Source of the DNA: Pontimonas salivibrio
GTDB taxonomy: Bacteria > Actinomycetota > Actinomycetes > Actinomycetales > Microbacteriaceae
Length of the DNA stretch: 64,000 nt
Assembly (NCBI RefSeq): GCF_002950575.1
Contig: NZ_CP026923.1
Span: 1,302,001 to 1,366,000, forward strand
Direction: 5' to 3'
Shown here: one piece after another, positions 1 to 7,972 of the stretch
Layout: each line of letters opens with the position of its first letter
How positions within the stretch are numbered: the first letter of the stretch is position 1
The notes under the pieces: model-generated
The model's input: the letters and a program-made list of their open reading frames with translations, nothing else
Database searches by the model: none
Told to the model about the DNA's origin: nothing
Program-made: the position numbers and the translations under genes

Positions 1-4
1 AATT

Positions 5-1132
5 CTAGGTGTAACGAGCGAGAGGTGCGACCAGAATTAATACAGCCGCCATCACGAGAGCCATCGAGTTGTAAGAAGACATCACATGGGCAATTTGCCC
101 ACCAATGGCGGGCGCAAGAGCAAGCGCCACACTGAGTGGCGCAGAAAGGACACCGTTTAAAGTGCCAAAATGCTGGCGACCCCACCTCACAGAAATCGCT
201 GTGGCCTGAACGAGCGTATGTGCACCTCGCAACCCGCCGACTAGCAGCGCGACAATCATCAAAACGGGCAAATAATCGCCCACCACAACAAATCCGGCAA
301 TCCCAGCCCCGCTTCCGAGTGCGACGAATGCGAGCAACAACCTGGGCGCCCGATCGAGACGGAAGAAAAGAAGCCCCAATCGTCCAAACACCTGCCCGAA
401 ACCGATAGCGGCAAAAAGCCATGCGGCCTGTTCGAAATTCAGCCCCTTCTCCTCGAATAAGGGGATAGCCAAGAAAGTGACACTGAAAATCGCGACGGTA
501 GTAACGACGAGAATGACACCAAGGCGGAGAAAGCGACCTGTTCGCATAGTGACAGCTACGGAATGCTGCTCAGATAAATCCGATTCCAGGGGATCGGATT
601 GCCCGCCCGGAGCATCCCGAGGAAGCCAGTGAAAATAAATCGGGATCAGCATTGCCATTACCCCAGCCAGAAGACCGAAAGTGGCACGCCAACCGAGCTC
701 AGTGAGCATTCCCACCACAATTGGTGCGAAAACTGCCGAGGATAGCCCGCCCGCGATGGTAATGACAGTGAGGGAAAAGTCCAAGGACTGTCGATAGCGG
801 TGCGTGGCAACGGTAAAAGCCGCTTGATACAAAACAGCTGACTGCCCAAGCCCCACAACTACGAGGGAAATCGCCAACGATGCGGTACTGGTTGCACTAG
901 CAAACATCACCATTCCCACTACCCCCATGCTTGCCCCAGCAACAAGAACCCTTCGGGGCGAGAGCCGGTCTAAGAGCCGGCCCACGTAAATCCCCGCGAC
1001 GGCGGCAACCAGCAGTCCAATGGACAAAAGGGCAGTGAGTGTCCTGAGATTCCACCCTTCCTGCTGGGAAATCGCCGAAATGGCCACCAACGGCGAATAA
1101 TACAACACGCCCCAGCCGACCACCTGACCCAT
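5..1132 (-). CDS. MFS transporter
   Basis: A 12-helix major facilitator permease of about 375 residues, probably moving an organic acid or other catabolic intermediate across the membrane. The hydrophobic segments are regularly spaced and a motif A-like loop (GRLLDRLSPRR) lies at residues 51-61 between helices 2 and 3. The open frame runs further upstream to 1258. I chose the ATG at 1132 because AGGAG lies 8 bases before it, and because the longer form would overlap the upstream dehydrogenase gene and add a non-hydrophobic tail. It is the last gene of the operon that starts with the aldehyde dehydrogenase near 4916. Substrate cannot be read from sequence, and export is as possible as import. 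Confidence 0.8.
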   Translation of the reverse strand: MGQVVGWGVLYYSPLVAISAISQQEGWNLRTLTALLSIGLLVAAVAGIYVGRLLDRLSPRRVLVAGASMGVVGMVMFASATSTASLAISLVVVGLGQSAVLYQAAFTVATHRYRQSLDFSLTVITIAGGLSSAVFAPIVVGMLTELGWRATFGLLAGVMAMLIPIYFHWLPRDAPGGQSDPLESDLSEQHSVAVTMRTGRFLRLGVILVVTTVAIFSVTFLAIPLFEEKGLNFEQAAWLFAAIGFGQVFGRLGLLFFRLDRAPRLLLAFVALGSGAGIAGFVVVGDYLPVLMIVALLVGGLRGAHTLVQATAISVRWGRQHFGTLNGVLSAPLSVALALAPAIGGQIAHVMSSYNSMALVMAAVLILVAPLARYT

Positions 1133-1194
1133 CGCCAATGCTCCTAGAGCGCCGTCAAAGGAAAAGCGACTATACCCGCCACCCAAAACTGTTC

Positions 1195-2118
1195 CTATCC
1201 CAAGAGCTTCCGCAGAGCAATCAGTTGGCGGTCTCTCCAGACAACCCGCTCGTCCCACTTCTCCAATGGCAGGAGTGCTCGGCGTTGATCGCTAACGGCC
1301 CGCACTAGATCCTCAGTCCATGGGTCATTTTGGCCTCGCTCCTGCCCCATGCGTGCATACGCGGGGCCCATTTTCTGAGCGTGAGATTCAATCCCGCCAC
1401 GAGTGTTGAGATCCGAGGTTTCAAATGGCCCCATAAACGCCCAGCGACGCCCCAAACCGCGCCGGACCACCTCGTCAAGGTCGTCCACACTGATTACGCC
1501 ATCGCGCACCAAACAGTAAGCCTCCCGAAGCAGAGCGCCCTGGAGGCGATTGAACACAAAACCCTCCGTCTCCTCGCGGATCAGCACCGGACTCAACCCA
1601 GAACGGGCATAGAAATCAATTGCCGCCTGCGTGATCGCGTCGTCGGTATACCGAGAGGGGACAACCTCGATGACCGGAATGAGATAAGGCGGGTTCCCCG
1701 GATGGCCGATAAGGACGCGACTTCTTGCCGGAGTCACTGTCGCAAACTCACTGGACACAATTGCCGAACTCGAACTGGCCAGGATTGCGGTTTTCTCCGA
1801 GTAGGCACCTATCTGTTGAAATATCTCGCGCTTTGTGCCAACTTGCTCCGGTGCGCACTCCTGAACCAACGCCGCGCCGGAGAGTGCATCTAGCAAAATA
1901 TCGTGAAACGACACTCGCCCAAATACTTCCTCAACCGAGGAATCGACTACCCCCTCAGAGATGAGAAGTTCTAAGCGAGCTGACATGTCATTGCGGGCTC
2001 GTTCGAAGGCGTCAGGTAAAGCGTCCCACATCTTTACGCGGTATCCGTGGGAGGCAAAGTGGACAGCGAAGCCGACACCGATGGAGCCAGCACCGACAAT
2101 GGCAACTGTTTCAGACAC
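1195..2118 (-). CDS. 3-hydroxyacyl-CoA / L-gulonate 3-dehydrogenase-like (lambda-crystallin type)
   Basis: NAD-dependent beta-hydroxyacid or 3-hydroxyacyl-CoA dehydrogenase of about 307 residues, close to the length of lambda-crystallin/L-gulonate 3-dehydrogenase. The N-terminal Rossmann loop GAGSIG is at residues 9-14. A GHPGNPPYLIPVIEVVP block carrying the catalytic His (about residue 139) is the hallmark of this subfamily. The GTG at 2118, preceded by a purine-rich AAGAAAGA, gives a protein starting six residues before the dinucleotide fold. An ATG at 2187 is possible but overlaps the upstream gene. In this cluster it may oxidise a 3-hydroxy acid formed after ester or lactone opening, but the substrate is inferred only from context. 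Confidence 0.75.
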   Translation of the reverse strand: MSETVAIVGAGSIGVGFAVHFASHGYRVKMWDALPDAFERARNDMSARLELLISEGVVDSSVEEVFGRVSFHDILLDALSGAALVQECAPEQVGTKREIFQQIGAYSEKTAILASSSSAIVSSEFATVTPARSRVLIGHPGNPPYLIPVIEVVPSRYTDDAITQAAIDFYARSGLSPVLIREETEGFVFNRLQGALLREAYCLVRDGVISVDDLDEVVRRGLGRRWAFMGPFETSDLNTRGGIESHAQKMGPAYARMGQERGQNDPWTEDLVRAVSDQRRALLPLEKWDERVVWRDRQLIALRKLLG

Positions 2119-2171
2119 TGTGATTCTTTCTTGTTCAGGTGATGGTCTTACAGCGGTAACGAAGAAGCTCC

Positions 2172-3419
2172 CTATGCCATCGGCCACCAGCTTCGATCCC
2201 CCGAATGGGCTCTTCTTAGAATCTCTTCAGCGAACTCCTGGTTGAGGGCTCGAGGGTTGTTGGCCGTCAGCCGGGTAGCCAGCAATGCTTGAGAGGCAAC
2301 CTGAGGAATGTCAGATTGCTCGAGCCCAAGTGCGGCCAAGTCGGCTGGGCACCCCACGGCATCGAGGAGCTCATCAACGCGAATAATGCCTGCCTTCGCA
2401 TTGTCCAGTTCACTCAAATCCGGGTTGAAAACCCCCACCGCCCGGGATAATTCCGCGAAGGCCTCGATGTGCGCGGGAAGGTTAAACCTCATCACGTAGT
2501 GAAGCAGTGCACCCACACCAAATCCATGGGCCGTGTGGGTCAGGTTCCCAATAGGTGCTTGCAGGGCGTGGCATGCAGCAGTTCCCGCAGTATTGAGCGC
2601 CATCCCACCGCAGTACGCCGCGAACATCACGTCTGAGCGCGCTTGGAGGTTGGATGGTTCCGTGGCCACTGCACCCATGGACTGGGCCATCAGGCGAAGC
2701 CCTTCCCGGCAATAGACATCGGTCAACACGTTCTTCCCGACGTAAAGGTGGTGCTCCAGCTCCTCCGACGACGGGTTCTTCGCCCGGTCGGTAAACGACT
2801 CAACCAAATGGGACAGGGCGTCAGAAGCGGTCGCTGCAGTGAGGCCTGGCGGGCAACTGAGAGTCAGCTCAGGGTCAATCACTGCTACTCGGGGCAAGAT
2901 ATGGGCACTGCCCACCCCAACCTTCATACCGCGCTCCGCATCGAAAACAACCGCGAAGTTCGAAATCTCTGCGCCGGTCCCGGCTGTAGTGGGTACCGTC
3001 AGAATCGGCAAGGCAGGCCCAGGAACTTGGTTTTCACCGTAATAATCCCGCACATCTCCGCCGTACCGCAGCATCAAGGCAGCCGTTTTGGCCATATCGA
3101 GACAGCTTCCACCACCAAGACCGATGACCACTTCAATTTCTTCAGAGGAAAAGGCAGCTAACACCTGCATGATGTTTTCCCGAGGCAGGTCTGGCTGGGT
3201 CTCGGAGAATATCGCGACTTCCACACCCCTTGCCTTGAGGCCGGCAACCAATTGCGAACACTCCGGAGTTCCCGCCATTCGCTCGTCGGTACATACGAGA
3301 ACTGAGGAGCCCAAGTCACTGACCAACTGTGGAATTTGATGACGCCGGCCAGTACCAAATAACACCGTCGATGGTTGGCGAAGCAAGCCAAGTCCGCTGA
3401 TGTTGTTCACCGTTTCCAT
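2172..3419 (-). CDS. Iron-containing (group III) alcohol dehydrogenase
   Basis: NAD(P)-dependent metal alcohol dehydrogenase of 415 residues. The nucleotide-binding GGGS is at 102-105. Candidate metal ligands are Asp200 and His204 in SDALSH, His284 in the CHALQAPIG block and His298 in HTAHGFG, which is the family signature. The start ATG has GGAGGG 7 bases upstream and lies 3 bases after the aldehyde dehydrogenase stop, so the two are co-transcribed. The pairing suggests oxidation of an omega-hydroxy acid or short alcohol to an aldehyde that the neighbouring enzyme then oxidises. Maleylacetate reductase belongs to the same superfamily and cannot be excluded, although no ring-cleavage genes are nearby. 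Confidence 0.85.
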   Translation of the reverse strand: METVNNISGLGLLRQPSTVLFGTGRRHQIPQLVSDLGSSVLVCTDERMAGTPECSQLVAGLKARGVEVAIFSETQPDLPRENIMQVLAAFSSEEIEVVIGLGGGSCLDMAKTAALMLRYGGDVRDYYGENQVPGPALPILTVPTTAGTGAEISNFAVVFDAERGMKVGVGSAHILPRVAVIDPELTLSCPPGLTAATASDALSHLVESFTDRAKNPSSEELEHHLYVGKNVLTDVYCREGLRLMAQSMGAVATEPSNLQARSDVMFAAYCGGMALNTAGTAACHALQAPIGNLTHTAHGFGVGALLHYVMRFNLPAHIEAFAELSRAVGVFNPDLSELDNAKAGIIRVDELLDAVGCPADLAALGLEQSDIPQVASQALLATRLTANNPRALNQEFAEEILRRAHSGDRSWWPMA

Positions 3420-3422
3420 CGC

Positions 3423-4916
3423 CTATCCCTCCATCCCGCTGCGCTCATCGATGGTTAAGGCGATGTACTTGGGCTCGAGGAACTCGTAGATACCCTCGTG
3501 GCCCGCTTCGCGCCCCAAACCGGATTCCTTTATTCCGCCAAAGGGAGCCTTCGGGTCCGACATGATTCCTCGATTCACTCCGACCATCCCGAAATCCAGT
3601 CGCTCTGCAACGGTGACCACTCGAGAAAGATCCTTCGAAAACACATATGCCGAGAGGCCGTAGTGAGTGTCGTTAGCAAAACGAAGAGCCTCATCGACTG
3701 TTGTGACGGTGTAAAGCGCAGCGATTGGAGCAAAAAGCTCGTCATTGCAGAAATCGTGATCGTAGGAATCAAATCGAAATACGGTGGGTTCAAAGAAGAA
3801 ACCCTCTCCGTCGATGACGTTCCCACCAGCCAAAAGGGTGCCTCCCGCACTCTGGAAGGACTCGACTAGACCTGAAACACGGTTTAGTTGGCGCTCGGTG
3901 ATAATCGGCCCCACAGAGACCTCTGGATCGAATCCATCACCCACCTTCAAGGCAGCAGTGGCTGCCAGGAACTTCTCGGTGAACTCCTCGGCAATAGATT
4001 CGTGCAAAATGATGCGGTTGGCTGCGACACACGCTTGGCCGGCATTTCGGAACTTGCAAATCACCGCTTCGCGCACTGCTAAATCAACATCAGCATCATC
4101 CAAAACGATAAACGGGCCGTCTCCGCCCAATTCCATCGAGGAATTGATGATGAGGTTTGACGCCTGCTTCAGCAATACGGTGCCCACGGCGCTTGATCCA
4201 GTGAAGCTCACTTTCTTCAGACGACTATCCGCCATGATTTGCTCTGAGACTTCCGCCGAGTTGCTGGTGTGTATGAGGTTCACAACCCCCGCCGGGAACC
4301 CCGCCTCTTGGAGTGTGTCAATGAACAATGCTGCCGTCAGCGGAGTCTCCCTCGCTGACTTAATCACTACGGTGCAACCCGCAGCCAACGCAGCTCCGGC
4401 CTTCCGCGCCGACATCAACATCGGAAAGTTCCACGGCGTGACCAAAAAGCTGGGGCCAACTGGTTGATGAGTCTCTATGACCCGATAGCCGCCAGGGGAT
4501 CCCTCCTGGTAGCGTCCGTGAAGGTGAGCAACCTGCTCGGCGTACCAGAGAAAGAAACCGGCGGACAAGTTAAATTCCCCTAATGCCTCGGCACGTGGCT
4601 TTCCGCTTTCCATAGTCATCACATCGGCAAAGGCATCTGCCCTCTCAATAAGTAAGCCATGCGCCAAGTGAAACAGGTCCGCGCGAGCCCTCGGTGCCCA
4701 GTGTCGCCACTGCTGTGCTGACCGGTCGGCGGCTGCTAACGCTTCGAGAGCGTGGCCCCCAGATCCATCTGCGACTTTGGTGATCTCAGACTTGTCCGAA
4801 GGATTAATAACAGGAATCTCTTGTCCTGTTCGCAACCACTCACCATCAATAAAGAGCCCGGTTGGCACCCGGTGGCCCCGAACATCTGCAACCTTCGAAT
4901 CCTTCTCTAATGTCAT
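3423..4916 (-). CDS. NAD(P)-dependent aldehyde dehydrogenase (succinate-semialdehyde type)
   Basis: Aldehyde dehydrogenase of about 497 residues, most like the succinate-semialdehyde/GabD branch. The oxyanion Asn is at 163 (PWNFP), the general base Glu at 262 (MELGGD) and the nucleophile Cys at 296 (NAGQACVA). The PFGGIKESG block near the C-terminus is typical of the GabD group. The ATG at 4916 has AAAGG 7 bases upstream; the frame stays open to 5036 without a better site. It is the first gene of the minus-strand operon and faces the GAF/Fis regulator. A plausible job is oxidising a semialdehyde such as 6-oxohexanoate or a shorter omega-oxo acid, but that rests on context. Confidence 0.85.
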   Translation of the reverse strand: MTLEKDSKVADVRGHRVPTGLFIDGEWLRTGQEIPVINPSDKSEITKVADGSGGHALEALAAADRSAQQWRHWAPRARADLFHLAHGLLIERADAFADVMTMESGKPRAEALGEFNLSAGFFLWYAEQVAHLHGRYQEGSPGGYRVIETHQPVGPSFLVTPWNFPMLMSARKAGAALAAGCTVVIKSARETPLTAALFIDTLQEAGFPAGVVNLIHTSNSAEVSEQIMADSRLKKVSFTGSSAVGTVLLKQASNLIINSSMELGGDGPFIVLDDADVDLAVREAVICKFRNAGQACVAANRIILHESIAEEFTEKFLAATAALKVGDGFDPEVSVGPIITERQLNRVSGLVESFQSAGGTLLAGGNVIDGEGFFFEPTVFRFDSYDHDFCNDELFAPIAALYTVTTVDEALRFANDTHYGLSAYVFSKDLSRVVTVAERLDFGMVGVNRGIMSDPKAPFGGIKESGLGREAGHEGIYEFLEPKYIALTIDERSGMEG

Positions 4917-5140
4917 TTCCCTGCCTTTCTTTGCGGTGAAACCCGCTTCGCCTTCGCGAAACGGGGACAAATAATGTGCTCGGGCCCAGAAGCGCCAGCC
5001 CTCAGGGAGGCCTTGGGTACAAAGCACCTCCAACAAGCTGAGGGGCCTCGGTGGTACTGGAGCGATTGAATCGGACGCATCTGGATGGCACGCCGTAGAT
5101 TGGTGTAGGATGTCGCCAACCTGGGAAGGGAAAAGTCACC

Positions 5141-6862
5141 GTGGACTTTGACACCACCATGAGCGAGACCGCAAAGGCAAAAGAGAGACTTTTCTATGCC
5201 AACTTTCAGACCGACGCCCAGGAATCGGCTCTGCTTCACTCGTGGAAACGCTCCCACGAGGCACTGGGAAGCCCCGAGAATATTGCGATGGCACCCCACG
5301 TCCCAGCAGAGATGCTTGACGAGCACCTGTTGGAGGTTTTCGGCCCTTTGATGAGTCGGTTCGCCGACAACGTCCAAGGCACGGGCCTGGCGCTCCTGCT
5401 CGCCGATGCCAGGGGCCAGATTGTTCAACGTTGGTTTGAAGACCGCCGGGCTGAAGCACATCTCGACACAGTTGGCACTGTTCGCGGGGCTGTCCTTGCC
5501 GAGAATGTCGTCGGGACCAACGGAGTGGGCACTGTTTTGGCCCTCGGCCGGCCTGTTCAAGTGAGTGGCCCTCAACACTACGCCGAGTTCTACCAAGGTG
5601 CGGTTTGCACCGGCGCGCCTATCATGCACCCTACAAGTGGAAACATTCTCGCCGTGTTGACCATTTCCTGTGACCTGACCCCTGGCGCGGATTATCTGAA
5701 ACCACTCGTCCGCTCGATGTCTCGCGAGATGCAAGAGCACCTGGTTCGAATCGAGCGACCGGATTCGAGACAAATGCTGAATTTGTTCCTCACCATGTCC
5801 AAGCAAACGGGATCGCCCATTGTAGGATTCGGCGCCGAGGGTGCCATCATGCGAAGCTCCGAGGGCCAACAAATCCCCGAGCCTGATATTGAGGTTTTGC
5901 GCCAATTCAGCCAAGAAGAGCCAGATTCTGGCTCTTACATTGTCGAGCTGTCGAGCGGCCTCACTGAACTGGACTATCACGCTATTGGCAACCAACACCG
6001 CCTCGTTCGACTGATGGGGCCGGCGGTCCGCGCCACCACTCCAGCAAACCGGCCCATTCGCCCGAGAAATCTGGTTGGCCGCTCGCCAGAATGGCTCGCC
6101 TTGGTCAGCCAACTCAACAAGCTCCGGAATACCGAATTTCCGGTAATCATCGCCGGAGAGTATGGCACCGGCAAAGCATCCCTGGCGCTGGACCACCCGT
6201 ACCACTTCGGTGATAAGCCAGCCGAGATGGAGCTTCTCGAAGCAGGCGAGGCCAACGTCTTGGGGAACCGTGAGTGGTTTAGCCAGGCTCGGGAAATCGT
6301 CAACCAAGGAAAACCCGTCGTAATCCGAGGTATCGAAGCGCTCGACGACGCGGGCTTGAATAGCCTCCGTTTGGTGTTGTCTGGAACTACAAACCGCAAC
6401 ATCATCATGACGCTCACCACGGAAGAGCCCAGTGACGCTGGGAAGCTTGAACTGCTTCTGGAGGCGAACAGCGTGTGGTTGCCTCCGTTGCGCGACCGCA
6501 TCGTGGACTTGCCGGATCTCTGGACCAACCTCGTGGCAGCTAATGGCGGCGGAAGCCAGCTGGAACTGGGCAGCCAGGCTCTCAACATTCTTTCGATATA
6601 CGACTGGCCTGGAAATATTCGCGAGTTGTCCAGACTGATTCGCCAAATAATCAACGCCGGCAAGTCTGGCGTCGTGACTCCGGCAGACCTGCCGGGTACC
6701 ATGCAAATGGGTAAAAATCTGAGTCTCATCGAGCGGGTGGAAATTGAAGCGATTAAAAAGGCTCTGGCGGAGGCAAACGGAAATCGCTCTAAGGCTTCGG
6801 AAATTCTCGGCGTCTCCCGCGCGACCGTCTATCGAAAAATTAAGACATACGCTCTGGGCTGA
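5141..6862 (+). CDS. AcoR/MimR-like GAF-AAA-Fis transcriptional activator
   Basis: A 573-residue regulator resembling acetoin/propane activators of the NtrC class. Residues about 70-200 resemble a GAF ligand-sensing domain, 310-510 a reduced AAA+ domain with Walker A GEYGTGK at 339-345 and the late WPGNIREL block at 489-496, and 549-568 a Fis-type helix-turn-helix. The GAFTGA loop that contacts sigma54 is missing and the Walker B strand (VVIRGIEALD) is degenerate, as expected in Actinobacteria, which lack sigma54. Start GTG at 5141 has AAGGGA upstream. It is divergent from the dehydrogenase operon, so it probably senses a pathway alcohol or ketone and switches on the flanking operons. Confidence 0.85.
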   Translation: MDFDTTMSETAKAKERLFYANFQTDAQESALLHSWKRSHEALGSPENIAMAPHVPAEMLDEHLLEVFGPLMSRFADNVQGTGLALLLADARGQIVQRWFEDRRAEAHLDTVGTVRGAVLAENVVGTNGVGTVLALGRPVQVSGPQHYAEFYQGAVCTGAPIMHPTSGNILAVLTISCDLTPGADYLKPLVRSMSREMQEHLVRIERPDSRQMLNLFLTMSKQTGSPIVGFGAEGAIMRSSEGQQIPEPDIEVLRQFSQEEPDSGSYIVELSSGLTELDYHAIGNQHRLVRLMGPAVRATTPANRPIRPRNLVGRSPEWLALVSQLNKLRNTEFPVIIAGEYGTGKASLALDHPYHFGDKPAEMELLEAGEANVLGNREWFSQAREIVNQGKPVVIRGIEALDDAGLNSLRLVLSGTTNRNIIMTLTTEEPSDAGKLELLLEANSVWLPPLRDRIVDLPDLWTNLVAANGGGSQLELGSQALNILSIYDWPGNIRELSRLIRQIINAGKSGVVTPADLPGTMQMGKNLSLIERVEIEAIKKALAEANGNRSKASEILGVSRATVYRKIKTYALG

Positions 6863-6940
6863 CACACGCACTCGCGCCTCCTTCCTAATTGATTCGATTC
6901 GGATGTCCCTCTGGGAGGGTGAATGGTCCTCGTGGTTCGG

Positions 6941-7972
6941 TCAGGTCACCTCCGTAATCGGGGTCGTGCGGCGCGCCTTCACTGAAGCTGAAATCATCGG
7001 GATTACAGCTCGCATCAACACAACCGCGAGGAGCACGCCGGCCTGGGCAATCAGCTGAAGCGGCTCGGGTAACCCCACAGCCCTCATCAACTGGCTGAGC
7101 TGGGTGAGGAAAAGAGCAGCGACACCAGTCGAGACAATTGCAGCTCGCCCTCCGCCGATTGCCGTGCCTCCAAGAACCACCGCAGCCACAGTGGGCAGAA
7201 GGTAGGAGTCACCGTAAAACAGAGGCGGAGTAGTGACGTATCCGGCATAAAGGACACCTGCAAGCCCGTAAGCCATTCCCGCGCCCATATAGGCCAGGCT
7301 CCGGTAGAGGTTGACAGGTACGCCTAGGGCAGCTGCGGCCGTCTGGCTAACACCCACCGCAGTGAGCCGCCGCCCAATAATGGTCCGCTGAACAATAAAC
7401 CCAAGGAATACGATTATTACCGCAGCAATGATCAGCGCATTAGGAATGCCGAAAACGCCCGGAACGTCAAAGACCTTTCCTTTAGCAAACTGGGCAAGCG
7501 CAGCGGGAGCGCCCGCTGGGATTCCATCAGCAAGCCAAAAAACGAGGCCAAGAAGAATCGCGTTCATCCCGAGGGTGACCACGAGAGACATCACGCGGAA
7601 CTGAGTCACAATAATTCCACTGAGAAGGCCTGCAACTCCCGGTAGCAGGATCGCCGCGATGATGGCAGCCCAGTTGGGCCACGCATACCACTGGTACAAA
7701 CCAGTAGCCAGCGCTGCACTCAGGGCCATCATCCCGGGGACTGATAAATCAAGACCTCCTTGCTGGATGACGAGTGTTTGCCCCACTGCTGCGATAGCGA
7801 GCACCGCGGCAAAAGGCAGCATTCCGACTACTGACGAATAACTCAGACTTGCGGGGGCGAAAACCGGACTCGCCGCGAAAAGGAGAATGGTTGCAACCCA
7901 AATTGTCCCGGATCCTCCCCCAAGCATCCTTTTCCACAGGGGGTCCATTTTCATATCGAGCGCGTTAGACAT
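6941..7972 (-). CDS. Ribose-type ABC transporter permease (free subunit)
   Basis: Inner-membrane permease of 343 residues in the RbsC/BPD_transp_2 family, with about 8-10 hydrophobic helices and the family loop GGTAIGGGRA near residue 268. Its ATG overlaps the stop of the upstream fused ATPase-permease gene by one base (TAATG), so the two are translationally coupled and probably form a heterodimeric pore. Together with the lipoprotein at 11458-12642 they make one complete importer. RbsC-type permeases normally carry sugars or related polar molecules. Here the surrounding enzymes point to a hydroxylated or otherwise polar substrate feeding the monooxygenase cluster, which is an inference. Confidence 0.9.
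   Translation of the reverse strand: MSNALDMKMDPLWKRMLGGGSGTIWVATILLFAASPVFAPASLSYSSVVGMLPFAAVLAIAAVGQTLVIQQGGLDLSVPGMMALSAALATGLYQWYAWPNWAAIIAAILLPGVAGLLSGIIVTQFRVMSLVVTLGMNAILLGLVFWLADGIPAGAPAALAQFAKGKVFDVPGVFGIPNALIIAAVIIVFLGFIVQRTIIGRRLTAVGVSQTAAAALGVPVNLYRSLAYMGAGMAYGLAGVLYAGYVTTPPLFYGDSYLLPTVAAVVLGGTAIGGGRAAIVSTGVAALFLTQLSQLMRAVGLPEPLQLIAQAGVLLAVVLMRAVIPMISASVKARRTTPITEVT

Noticed and set aside
4913-6871. A 652-codon open frame opposite the GAF/Fis regulator gene
   Set aside because: It lies wholly antisense to a gene with clear domains and shows no recognisable motif; codon bias explains the long opposite frame.
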